From Oscillospiraceae bacterium (GTDB lineage Bacteria > Bacillota > Clostridia > Oscillospirales > Ruminococcaceae): 5,919 nt of DNA. The notes beneath the pieces are model-generated. The model was not told the origin of the DNA. It saw nothing but the letters and a program-made list of their open reading frames with translations, and made no database searches. Location of the stretch: the NCBI GenBank assembly GCA_031285645.1, contig JAITVU010000012.1, forward strand, positions 1-5,919, given 5' to 3'. The position numbers and the translations under genes are program-made. Position 1 is the first letter of the stretch. Every line of letters begins with the position of its first letter. Shown piece by piece: positions 1 through 5,512 of the stretch.

Positions 1-703
1 GGAAATCGGCGCTATCTGCCGGACAAAGGGCGTGCCCTTTCACACCGACGCCGTACAGGCCGTCGGGCATGTGCCGGTCAATGTCGCCGAGCAGTCTATC
101 GACATGCTCACGCTTTCCGGCCATAAGCTGCACGCCCAAAAGGGCGTCGGCGCGCTTTATGTCCGCAAGGGCATCCAGCTGCCCATCTTTATGGATGGCG
201 GCGCGCAGGAAAAGGGGCGGCGGGCCGGCACCGAGAACGTGCCGGGCATTGTGGGCCTTGGCGTCGCCGTGGAGGCGGCCTGCCAAAACATCGACGTCCG
301 CAATGAAAAGGTGCGCATTATGCGCGACCGCCTCATCGACAGCATCCTTAAGCTGCCCCGCACACGCCTGAACGGCGACAGAGATAAGCGCCTTCCCGGC
401 AACGTCAATATTTCCTTTGAGGGCATCGAGGGCGAAAGCCTGCTGCTGATGCTCGACCTCAAGGGCGTCGCGGTCTCGTCCGGGTCGGCCTGTACGTCGG
501 GCGCACTCGACCCCAGCCATGTCCTGCTCGCCATCGGGCTAGCGCACGAAGTGGCGCACGGTTCCATGCGCATATCCATCAACGAGGACAACACGGACGC
601 GGACATCGACTATATACTGGATGTCCTGCCGCCCATCGTCACAAGACTGCGCGAGATGTCCCCGCTCTGGGAGCGGATTAACAAATCTGACTATTGCGTT
701 TGA
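1..703 (+). CDS. nifS: Cysteine desulfurase, NifS/IscS family (5' end missing)
   Basis: Pyridoxal-phosphate enzyme that takes sulfur from L-cysteine, giving alanine and an enzyme-bound persulfide for Fe-S cluster assembly in the cytoplasm. The reading frame is open from base 2 and about 233 residues are visible. Family enzymes have roughly 380-400 residues, so about 150 N-terminal residues lie outside the window; the GTG at 32 is internal, not the start. Visible landmarks are HTDAVQ (cofactor-contacting Asp and Gln), LSGHK with the Schiff-base lysine codon at 125-127, the GRRAGTENV stretch, and SSGSACTSG with the persulfide-forming cysteine codon at 491-493. It ends at TGA 701-703. The nifU scaffold gene follows on the same strand after a 260-bp structured gap. 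The family is certain; whether the product serves general Fe-S assembly or tRNA thiolation cannot be told from this part alone, although the neighbouring nifU favours Fe-S assembly. Confidence 0.96.
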   Translation, partial: EIGAICRTKGVPFHTDAVQAVGHVPVNVAEQSIDMLTLSGHKLHAQKGVGALYVRKGIQLPIFMDGGAQEKGRRAGTENVPGIVGLGVAVEAACQNIDVRNEKVRIMRDRLIDSILKLPRTRLNGDRDKRLPGNVNISFEGIEGESLLLMLDLKGVAVSSGSACTSGALDPSHVLLAIGLAHEVAHGSMRISINEDNTDADIDYILDVLPPIVTRLREMSPLWERINKSDYCV

Positions 704-711
704 TCAGGTCA

Positions 712-833
712 AGACCCTGGAGAAACTTTTTCGAGAAAAAGCTTTCTCCAAACCTCATCAAAAACTATAACATAAAGTTTTTGATCAGGCTTTTTTCAAA
801 AAAGATCGCAGGTTTGGGCAGTGCCCAAGGTCT
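712..833. repeat. Multi-hairpin intergenic element with imperfect inverted ends
   Basis: A 122-bp block that starts 8 bases after the desulfurase stop. The ends AGACCCTGG (712-720) and CCAAGGTCT (825-833) are inverted repeats matching at 8 of 9 positions. Inside are four consecutive stem-loops. The first is 718-750, with arms GGAGAAACTTTTT and AAAAAG-C-TTTCTCC around CGAG. The second is 753-789, with 12 of 13 positions paired around an 11-base loop. The third is 790-804, CTTTTTT/AAAAAAG. The fourth is 814-828, TTGGGC/GCCCAA. It has no coding potential. It resembles a mobile or repeated intergenic element (MITE-like) or a structured 3' UTR. The early hairpins could also end nifS transcription, though no clean T-run follows the first. 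Copy number elsewhere in the genome cannot be seen here. Confidence 0.6.
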
Positions 834-846
834 GCATGGGGTAACA

Positions 847-883
847 CGATAGCCTGTTTATTAAAAACAGCTGATATCTATCG
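847..883 (+). other. Stem-loop in the nifU upstream region
   Basis: Nested inverted repeats: outer arms CGATAG (847-852) and CTATCG (878-883), and inner arms CTGTTT (854-859) and AAACAG (865-870) around loop ATTAA, with an asymmetric internal loop at 871-877. No T-run follows, so it is not a canonical terminator. It would lie in the nifU leader if transcription reads through from nifS. Function is unknown. I saw no convincing promoter between 834 and 950. Confidence 0.35.
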
Positions 884-950
884 CCAGCGCGTGTTTGCTC
901 GTGTTTTATGCCCGATTTCTCAGGCGCTGTACAGCGGCCAACCATTAGCA

Positions 951-955
951 AGGAG
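951..955 (+). promoter_or_regulatory. Ribosome binding site of nifU
   Basis: AGGAG (within AAGGAG) with 8 bases to the ATG at 964. It fixes the start of the scaffold gene. Confidence 0.85.
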
Positions 956-963
956 ATAAAAAT

Positions 964-1392
964 ATGTTATATTCCGAAAAAGTGATGGAGCATTTCTCAA
1001 ACCCGCGCAATATGGGTGAGCTTTCCGACGCCAACGGCGTCGGAGAAGTGGGCAGCCCCGCGTGCGGCGACATTATGAAGATGTATTTAAAGATTGAAAA
1101 CAGCATTGTCGAGGATGTCAGGTTTAAGACCTTCGGCTGCGGCGCCGCCATCGCGACAAGCTCGATGGCAACGGAACTTATCAAGGGCAAATCCATCGAC
1201 GACGCGATGAAATTGACCAACAAAGCGGTTGTGGAGGCCCTTGACGGCCTGCCGCCCGTTAAAATACATTGTTCCGTGCTCGCCGAGCAGGCGATTAAAA
1301 CAGCCCTGGCCGATTATTACACACGCCTGGGCATCAATCCCGTTCCGATCCTGGGCGAACTCCCCGATCCCGAAGCCTGTCATGTGCATTGA
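964..1392 (+). CDS. nifU: Fe-S cluster assembly scaffold NifU/IscU
   Basis: A 142-residue cytoplasmic scaffold on which a [2Fe-2S] or [4Fe-4S] cluster is built from NifS-derived sulfur before transfer to client enzymes. The three conserved ligand cysteines are present: C34 in SPACGD (with D36, the Asp linked to cluster release), C59 in FGCGAA and C103 in KIHCS. The length fits the one-domain IscU/NifU-N type, with no C-terminal NFU domain. LPPVK at 96-100 matches the sequence that HscA-type chaperones recognise in IscU. The protein ends in a short extension rich in Pro, Glu and Asp that finishes CHVH (139-142), which could add metal ligands. It follows the desulfurase on the same strand, with its own AGGAG site. 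The start is set by that site and by the usual N-terminal YSEKVMEHF. No HscA, HscB or ferredoxin gene is in view. Confidence 0.96.
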   Translation: MLYSEKVMEHFSNPRNMGELSDANGVGEVGSPACGDIMKMYLKIENSIVEDVRFKTFGCGAAIATSSMATELIKGKSIDDAMKLTNKAVVEALDGLPPVKIHCSVLAEQAIKTALADYYTRLGINPVPILGELPDPEACHVH

Positions 1393-1422
1393 CGGCGTAT
1401 AAGAAGCCGCGCTAACAAATAA

Positions 1423-1462
1423 CAAAGACAGCAAAGCGCTTTAAGGCGTTTTGCTGTCTTTG
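1423..1462. terminator. Long 17-bp hairpin between convergent nifU and mtaB
   Basis: Arms 1423-1439 and 1446-1462 pair along all 17 positions (one G-T wobble) around loop TTTAAG. It starts 30 bases past the nifU stop. On the + strand no T-run follows. On the - strand the hairpin is followed by a T-rich stretch (TTATTTGTTAG), so it may work in both directions or mainly as a back-stop for mtaB transcription. The position between two converging genes supports a terminator role. Confidence 0.7.
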
Positions 1463-1626
1463 CGTATACAAACTGAAATTGTGCGAATGCGCTTTATGTG
1501 AAACGCGTCCATGAGCGATTGTTGAGTGGATTTTTTTAATAGAGGGTTAGTATGTTGCCTCGCCGCGGCCATATACGAAACACTGATATCGTCCATATGG
1601 CATAAAGCCGAACCTGTTTTAAACCA

Positions 1627-1660
1627 CAGCGGGCGAAGCCCGCTGCCGCGCTTCGCGCGG
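1627..1660 (-). terminator. Tandem GC-rich hairpins downstream of mtaB
   Basis: Two adjacent perfect stems: CAGCGGGC/GCCCGCTG (1627-1645, loop GAA on +) and CCGCGC/GCGCGG (1646-1660, loop TTC). On the - strand they begin 17 bases after the mtaB stop and are followed by TGGTTTAAAAC, a weak T-tract. They are likely a transcription terminator or mRNA-stabilising structure for mtaB. The 164 bases between these stems and the 17-bp hairpin at 1423-1462 show no gene or other clear signal. Confidence 0.5.
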
Positions 1661-1677
1661 ATATGACAATGCGGCGC

Positions 1678-2985
1678 TTAGCGGTCATCAGGCCCGCCGG
1701 GCGCCAGCCACCCCGAACAGGCGTCGTCCTCCACAGCCGTCAAATTGATATCGTGAATCGCGCCGCCGATATGCCCGTCACACAAAACGCGGACCGGCGT
1801 ATAATTCATGCTGTAACCTTGCCAACAACCGCCTTCCCGCGTTTCGAACAGCACGCGCGCCGTTGTCCCGACCTGTCCCTGTAAAAAAGCCTTCTGGCTC
1901 CGGTCGATGACCGCGGCCATGTCGCGGCTCCGCCTTGCCTTCACCGTATTGCCGATCTGGCCGTCCATATTGGCGGCGGCTGTGCCGGGCCTCGGTGAAA
2001 AAGCGAAAATATGGCCTCTCGCGAAGCCTGTCCCGGCGACAAATTCCATGGACTGCCTGTGCTCCTCCTCACTCTCGCCGGGAAAACCCACCATGATATC
2101 CGTCGTAATGGCCGCATTCTTAAAAGAGCGGCGCAGATTATCGACGATGGCGGCGTACGCGGCTGTGTCGTAATGGCGGCGCATGCGGCGCAGCACTGTG
2201 TCACAGCCGCTCTGCAGCGACAGATGAAACTGCGGGCACAACTTGTCGAGGCCGCTCATGGCCTCAATATCACCCGGTGTAAGCAGTTCGGGTTCCAAAG
2301 AGCCCAGGCGCACGCGTTCAATCCCCCCGACACCGCAGGCGGCGGTGACGGCGTCCAAAAGCCGCAAGCCCGTATCAACGCCATAGCTGGACAGGTTGAT
2401 TCCGGCCAGCACCACTTCTTTGTACCCGGCCTGCGCCAGTTCCTCCAGTTCCAGGCGCAGGTCCTCCAATTTCTTGGAGCGCACGGGCCCCCGCGCCTTA
2501 GGGATAATGCAGTAGGCGCAAAAGCGCTCGCAGCCGTCCTGGATTTTAACAAAAGCCCGTGTGCGCGCGTGAAAATCCCGCGCGCGCATCCCTTCAAAGG
2601 ATTCATTTTTCGCGTGTGGCGCTATATTAATGATGCGCGTTTCACCCATCCTGATTTTTTGCACAGCATCAAGCAAACCCGCGCGGTTCTTGGGCCCCAT
2701 GATGATATCCGCTTCGGCGATCGCGGCCGCCTGTTCCGGAAAAGCCTGCGGGAAACAGCCGCACAGGCACAGCACGGCCGACGGGTTTTGGCGTCGGAAA
2801 CGCCTGAGGGCCTGTCGGCTCTTTTTATCGCCCGCCGCCGTGACAGTGCAGGAATTGACGACGTAAACATCCGCCTCCTCGTCCGGCTCGGCGATGTCGT
2901 ATCCCGCGGCGGCGAACTGCTGCATCATCACGGCGCTCTCGTATTGATTAACCTTGCAGCCCAAAGTAAAAAAAGCGGCGCGCAA
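1678..2985 (-). CDS. mtaB: tRNA t6A37 methylthiotransferase (MtaB family)
   Basis: Radical-SAM methylthiotransferase that turns N6-threonylcarbamoyladenosine-37 of tRNAs into the 2-methylthio form, aiding decoding of ANN codons. Its 435 residues hold the usual three domains. The N-terminal MTTase domain has auxiliary-cluster cysteines C10 (TLGCKVNQYE), C46 (NSCTVT) and C77 (CGCFPQ). The radical-SAM core has C152, C156 and C159 in CERFCAYCIIP, then ARGPVRS, LSLQSGCD and DIMVGFPGE. The C-terminal TRAM domain spans about 367-430. TLGCKVNQYE and CIIPxARGPVRS separate it from MiaB and RimO. The start is TTG at 2985: an in-frame stop lies six codons upstream, no ATG lies between, and the next Met (20) would lose C10. 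AAAGGGATGGGA upstream offers a modest ribosome site. It is convergent with nifU, and its two [4Fe-4S] clusters would depend on NifS/NifU-type assembly. I found no convincing promoter for it in 2986-3120. Confidence 0.95.
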   Translation of the reverse strand: MRAAFFTLGCKVNQYESAVMMQQFAAAGYDIAEPDEEADVYVVNSCTVTAAGDKKSRQALRRFRRQNPSAVLCLCGCFPQAFPEQAAAIAEADIIMGPKNRAGLLDAVQKIRMGETRIINIAPHAKNESFEGMRARDFHARTRAFVKIQDGCERFCAYCIIPKARGPVRSKKLEDLRLELEELAQAGYKEVVLAGINLSSYGVDTGLRLLDAVTAACGVGGIERVRLGSLEPELLTPGDIEAMSGLDKLCPQFHLSLQSGCDTVLRRMRRHYDTAAYAAIVDNLRRSFKNAAITTDIMVGFPGESEEEHRQSMEFVAGTGFARGHIFAFSPRPGTAAANMDGQIGNTVKARRSRDMAAVIDRSQKAFLQGQVGTTARVLFETREGGCWQGYSMNYTPVRVLCDGHIGGAIHDINLTAVEDDACSGWLAPGGPDDR

Positions 2986-3152
2986 CTGATCCCATCCCTT
3001 TCATCTATAGAGCGTTCAAATATTTCAGATATACTGTACAAATCCCCTTAATTAATAATGTGCTATTTACACAATTTAAGCGGCGTATTTTTGCCCAAAT
3101 AGTGGGAAGCTATAATAATATCAAAAAACTACAGAATTATGACAAAATAATA

Positions 3153-3181
3153 TTGACTATTGTTTTCAGCGCTGTTATAGT
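3153..3181 (+). promoter_or_regulatory. Sigma-A promoter of the HPr-like gene
   Basis: -35 TTGACT (3153-3158), a 17-base spacer and -10 TATAGT (3176-3181), close to consensus with ideal spacing. The predicted transcript start is near 3188, giving a leader of about 57 bases that is purine-rich. The spacer contains the perfect 8-bp palindrome CAGCGCTG (3167-3174), a possible operator, though short enough to be chance. Confidence 0.8.
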
Positions 3182-3230
3182 GTAGATGTAGAATAAAGAA
3201 GAAAAGAAAAAAATGACGAGATTTATTATC

Positions 3231-3236
3231 AGGAGG
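3231..3236 (+). promoter_or_regulatory. Ribosome binding site of the HPr-like gene
   Basis: AGGAGG with 8 bases to the ATG at 3245, a full-strength Shine-Dalgarno that decides the start. Confidence 0.9.
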
Positions 3237-3244
3237 TCATTATT

Positions 3245-3475
3245 ATGAAATCTGTAAACGTTCTGCTGGGCACCATCAACGATGTCAAGGAATTCGTCAA
3301 TGTCGTAACACGGTTTGATTTTGAAGTTGATTTGATTTCCGGCCGCTATGCTGTTGACGCCAAATCCATCATGGGTATATTCAGCCTTGATCTGTCAAAG
3401 CCTATTAAGGTGGATATCCACTGCGATGATTGCGCGGAATTCCTTGCCGCAATCGACAAATTTATCGTAAAATAA
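3245..3475 (+). CDS. HPr-like protein lacking the active-site histidine
   Basis: A 76-residue protein with the HPr fold signature around the regulatory serine: DAKSIMGIFSLDLSKPIKV, where S41 aligns with Ser-46 of HPr. True HPr is about 85-88 residues and passes phosphate from Enzyme I to sugar permeases through His-15 in HARP. Aligning back from the serine without gaps puts T10, N12 and D13 where HPr has His-15, Arg-17 and Pro-18, so the phosphocarrier site is absent. The fold and Ser-46 region are seen; the inference is a regulatory or structural role, by analogy to Bacillus Crh, which also lacks His-15 but keeps Ser-46 and acts with CcpA. HCDDC (59-63) near the C-terminus adds two close cysteines. 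It has its own strong promoter, ribosome site and terminator, so it is monocistronic. Database annotation as 'HPr family phosphocarrier' would be misleading. No other PTS gene is in view. Confidence 0.88.
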   Translation: MKSVNVLLGTINDVKEFVNVVTRFDFEVDLISGRYAVDAKSIMGIFSLDLSKPIKVDIHCDDCAEFLAAIDKFIVK

Positions 3476-3500
3476 CTCTTTATTCTATATTTGTTTAGTG

Positions 3501-3532
3501 AAAAGCAGCCGGCCTTGCGCCGGCTGCTTTTT
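3501..3532 (+). terminator. Intrinsic terminator of the HPr-like gene
   Basis: Perfect 13-bp stem (3501-3513 with 3519-3531), core GCAGCCGGC/GCCGGCTGC, loop CTTGC, running into TTTTT at 3528-3532. It lies 25 bases after the stop. The A-run on the left arm would also allow termination of transcripts arriving on the - strand. Confidence 0.93.
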
Positions 3533-3552
3533 GCGTTCCGGCGCCTTTGTAT

Positions 3553-3582
3553 AAAACGACACAAGCGTCTATCGCTGCGTCG
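3553..3582 (-). terminator. Intrinsic terminator of the 26-aa membrane protein gene
   Basis: Read on the - strand: CGACGCAGCG, loop ATAGA, CGCTTGTGTCG, then TTTTAT. Ten base pairs form, with one G-T wobble and one bulged T. The stem starts directly after the TGA of the small gene (3583-3585), as expected for its own terminator. Confidence 0.7.
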
Positions 3583-3663
3583 TCATTTTTTTGCGAAAAA
3601 CAGAACTGCCGCCGCGGCAAGCAATACAAACGCCGCAATAAACACAATCATCATTATTGACAT
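3583..3663 (-). CDS. Small single-pass membrane protein, 26 aa
   Basis: A reading frame of 26 codons: ATG at 3663, TGA at 3585-3583. The product starts MSIMMIVFIAAF and ends VLFFAKK: about 21 uninterrupted hydrophobic residues (I3 to A24, only Ile, Met, Val, Phe, Ala and Leu) followed by Lys-Lys. This is a complete transmembrane helix, likely with the lysines in the cytoplasm. Evidence that it is expressed: GAGGAGG (3677-3671) lies 7 bases before the ATG, an extended -10 promoter lies about 50 bases upstream, and a terminator follows the stop at once. I do not recognise a family. Single-helix proteins of this size are often regulators or partners of larger membrane proteins, but nothing here names a partner. 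It runs divergently from the carboxypeptidase gene and convergently to the HPr-like gene. Confidence 0.75.
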   Translation of the reverse strand: MSIMMIVFIAAFVLLAAAAVLFFAKK

Positions 3664-3670
3664 TTTGAAT

Positions 3671-3677
3671 CCTCCTC
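3671..3677 (-). promoter_or_regulatory. Ribosome binding site of the 26-aa membrane protein
   Basis: GAGGAGG on the - strand with a 7-base spacer to the ATG at 3663. This near-perfect Shine-Dalgarno is the main reason for calling so short a gene. Confidence 0.8.
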
Positions 3678-3693
3678 AGGACAAATCGGGCAT
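3676..3693 (-). CDS. Possible 5-codon leader peptide MPDLS
   Basis: ATG at 3693, 7 bases after AGGAG (3705-3701), reads Met-Pro-Asp-Leu-Ser and stops at TGA 3678-3676, which overlaps the ribosome site of the 26-aa gene. A ribosome stopping there would sit on or just before the next start, allowing translational coupling or control. The evidence is only the site, the spacing and the overlap; five codons can arise by chance. Confidence 0.35.
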   Translation of the reverse strand: MPDLS

Positions 3694-3713
3694 TTTTTAG
3701 CTCCTGTTCCTAT

Positions 3714-3722
3714 ATTATAGCA
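3714..3722 (-). promoter_or_regulatory. Extended -10 promoter for the small membrane protein unit
   Basis: On the - strand TGCTATAAT: a perfect TATAAT (3719-3714) with the TG extension one base upstream. No good -35 is found at 16-19 bases (TGTGCG at 17), which fits an extended -10 promoter. Transcription would begin near 3707, just before AGGAG. Confidence 0.55.
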
Positions 3723-3746
3723 TGTTTTCGCCTCGGCGCACATACA

Positions 3747-3774
3747 ATTGGTACAAGAACCCGGTTTGTACAAT
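3747..3774. other. Dyad symmetry ATTG(G)TACAA / TTGTACAAT
   Basis: ATTGGTACAA (3747-3756) and TTGTACAAT (3766-3774) are inverted repeats with one extra G and a 9-base centre. The element sits 25-50 bases upstream of the extended -10 of the small - strand unit and about 155 bases before the carboxypeptidase start. It could be an operator or a hairpin. No regulator is recognised. Confidence 0.35.
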
Positions 3775-3812
3775 GGCCGATCAGGCGGTGTCGGATCGAA
3801 AGCGCCCGGTTT

Positions 3813-3839
3813 AATCCGGACTGAGCCGTTTCCGGGATT
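3813..3839 (+). other. Stem-loop upstream of the carboxypeptidase gene
   Basis: AATCCGGA (3813-3820) pairs with TCCGGGATT (3831-3839): 8 bp with one bulged G and a 10-base loop. Downstream a further inverted repeat, GTTTTCAC (3845-3852) with GTGAAAAC (3888-3895), encloses the next segment. Together they suggest a structured leader, but I could not match it to a known riboswitch and found no clear promoter to show that it is transcribed. Confidence 0.35.
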
Positions 3840-3915
3840 CATGTGTTTTCACCGGAATAGCGCGTTATCCGCCGAAAAGGTGGCTGTGTGAAAACGCCAA
3901 TATGTTATTAAGGTT

Positions 3916-3921
3916 GAGGTG
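3916..3921 (+). promoter_or_regulatory. Ribosome binding site of the carboxypeptidase gene
   Basis: GAGGTG with an 8-base spacer to ATG 3930. It supports this start, which also yields a complete signal peptide. Confidence 0.75.
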
Positions 3922-3929
3922 TTACGCTT

Positions 3930-5498
3930 ATGGTCAAAAGGATTTGTGCTGTTTTATTAGGGCTCATCCTCTCGCTGTCCTGCTTTGCCGTCCACGCTTC
4001 GGGCGCGCCTGAGATGGCGGAAGAGGCGTATGAAGACGCGTATATGGAGGTGGAGGAATCCCTCGAAATGCTCAAGCTGGACGAGGAACTCCCCGAAGCT
4101 ATTGCCGTCTCCGGCATTGCCGACGATTCCCTCCCGGCCAAATCGGCGATTATGCTCGACCAGGTTCAGGGGCAGGTGCTCTATGAAAAAAACGCGGATG
4201 AGCAGCTTCCGCCCGCTTCCATCACAAAGGTTATGACTTTGCTTCTCGCCATGGAGGAGCTCGAAAGCGGCCGCATCAGCCTTGACGATGTCGTCGTCGC
4301 CTCGGACTACGCCGCGTCGATGGGCGGCTCCCAGATCTGGCTCAAGCCTGGTGAGGAGATGACGCTGAATGATCTTCTCAAAGCCGTCGCCATCTCGAGC
4401 GCCAACGACGCGTCCGTTGCTGTCGGCGAGCATATCGCGGGCACAAACGACGCCTTTGTGGATATGATGAATATCAGGGCGCAGGAGCTCGGCATGGTCA
4501 ACACGCACTTCATCAACTGCACGGGCCTCGACGAGCCTGGCCACCTGACCACGGCGCGCGATGTCGCCATCATGTCGCGCGAACTGATGAAGCATAAACG
4601 CATCCGCGACTATTCGACAGTCTGGATGGACAGCCTGCGCGGCGGCGAAACCGAGCTTGTCAACACAAACCGCCTTGTTCGTTTTTATAATGGCTCCACA
4701 GGGCTTAAAACGGGAACCACCAATGGCGCGGGGAGCTGCCTTTCCGCCACGGCGGAGCGCGACGGGCTGGGTCTTGTGACCGTTGTAATGGGCTGCCCAA
4801 CGTCCGACGAGCGCTTTGCCTCCGCACGCAGCCTGCTCGATTACGGCTTCGCCAACTACACTTCCGCGCCCGTTCCGCCCATTGATAACCAGCTAACCCC
4901 TGTCAAGGTTATTCACGGTGTGGAATCGACTGTCGGTATCACATACGAACCACCCGGCAACTTTGTCGTCGACAAGAGAAACGCCGAAGCCATCACACAG
5001 GAAATCACCTTGGTCCCCGATGTTGAGGCGCCTGTCGCCGAGGGACAGATTCTGGGCAAGGTTGAAATCATCATCGACGGGAACAATGTCGCCTCCTATG
5101 ATCTCAAAGCCAAGACCGAGTGCGGGCGAATGACCGTATATAAAGCCTTTAGCAAACTTCTCAGCGCCTTGTGCAACATGGCCGGCCGCGAAGGAGCGGC
5201 GCCCGAAGAATCGGGCGAAGCTGAAGAGACCGGAGATGCCAGTGAAGCGGCGCCCGAGAACGCAAGCGGTGAAAACGCGTCCGATTCCGGCGGTAACGCG
5301 GCGGATACGCCAGACGCCAACAGCGGCGACAATGCTCCGGCCGCTCCGAACAGCGGTGAGAACATGCCCGGCTCCAACGAAGGCGGCGCATCCACGCCGG
5401 AAAATAACAGCGGCAGCGCGAACACAGGCGAAAACGCCGAAGCTGACGAGGATGTCATGATCCAGAGTTCCGTTGCCATTACGCTGCGAGCGGACTAA
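3930..5498 (+). CDS. Secreted D-alanyl-D-alanine carboxypeptidase (S11 family, DacA/DacF type)
   Basis: Low-molecular-weight penicillin-binding protein that removes the terminal D-Ala from peptidoglycan pentapeptides outside the membrane. Residues 1-23 are a signal peptide (MVKR, hydrophobic ICAVLLGLILSLSCFAV, cleavage after VHA); C18 lacks a proper lipobox. Residues 24-70 are an acidic spacer rich in Glu. The catalytic domain carries all three motifs: S97-I-T-K100, S157-A-N159 and K260-T-G262. About 300-400 is the PBP5-type C-terminal domain, and KAFSKLLSALCNM (about 401-413) resembles the amphipathic membrane helix that usually ends these enzymes. Here about 108 further residues follow, almost all Ala, Glu, Asp, Gly, Asn, Ser and Pro, with repeated NSG and SGEN/SGDN units, ending VMIQSSVAITLRAD. 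At 522 residues it is well above the usual 380-450. Family and activity are secure; whether it acts in vegetative cells or spores is not shown. Confidence 0.94.
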   Translation: MVKRICAVLLGLILSLSCFAVHASGAPEMAEEAYEDAYMEVEESLEMLKLDEELPEAIAVSGIADDSLPAKSAIMLDQVQGQVLYEKNADEQLPPASITKVMTLLLAMEELESGRISLDDVVVASDYAASMGGSQIWLKPGEEMTLNDLLKAVAISSANDASVAVGEHIAGTNDAFVDMMNIRAQELGMVNTHFINCTGLDEPGHLTTARDVAIMSRELMKHKRIRDYSTVWMDSLRGGETELVNTNRLVRFYNGSTGLKTGTTNGAGSCLSATAERDGLGLVTVVMGCPTSDERFASARSLLDYGFANYTSAPVPPIDNQLTPVKVIHGVESTVGITYEPPGNFVVDKRNAEAITQEITLVPDVEAPVAEGQILGKVEIIIDGNNVASYDLKAKTECGRMTVYKAFSKLLSALCNMAGREGAAPEESGEAEETGDASEAAPENASGENASDSGGNAADTPDANSGDNAPAAPNSGENMPGSNEGGASTPENNSGSANTGENAEADEDVMIQSSVAITLRAD

Positions 5499-5512
5499 CC
5501 CGCACATCAACG

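Noticed and set aside
157..606. 149-codon frame on the - strand opposite nifS
   Set aside because: Shadow of the desulfurase, whose + strand frame carries SGHK and the active-site cysteine.
2011..3051. 346-codon open frame on the + strand across mtaB
   Set aside because: It is the complement shadow of mtaB, whose - strand product carries all six cluster cysteines and the TRAM domain; the + frame shows no family motifs.
3172..3200. cre site (CcpA operator) at the HPr-like promoter
   Set aside because: CAGCGCTG in the spacer is palindromic, but the flanking bases do not match the TGNAANCGNNNNCA-type consensus.
3760..3929. Known riboswitch (c-di-AMP ydaO type or c-di-GMP type) before the carboxypeptidase gene
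   Set aside because: Stems are present, but I could not find the conserved core sequences of either class.
3957..4595. 212-codon frame on the - strand inside the carboxypeptidase gene
   Set aside because: Antisense shadow of a GC-rich gene whose + strand frame has the signal peptide, SxxK, SxN and KTG motifs.
4893..5510. 205- and 127-codon frames on the - strand across the acidic tail
   Set aside because: Long antisense frames are expected opposite Ala/Glu/Gly-rich coding sequence; there is no ribosome site and no recognisable domain.
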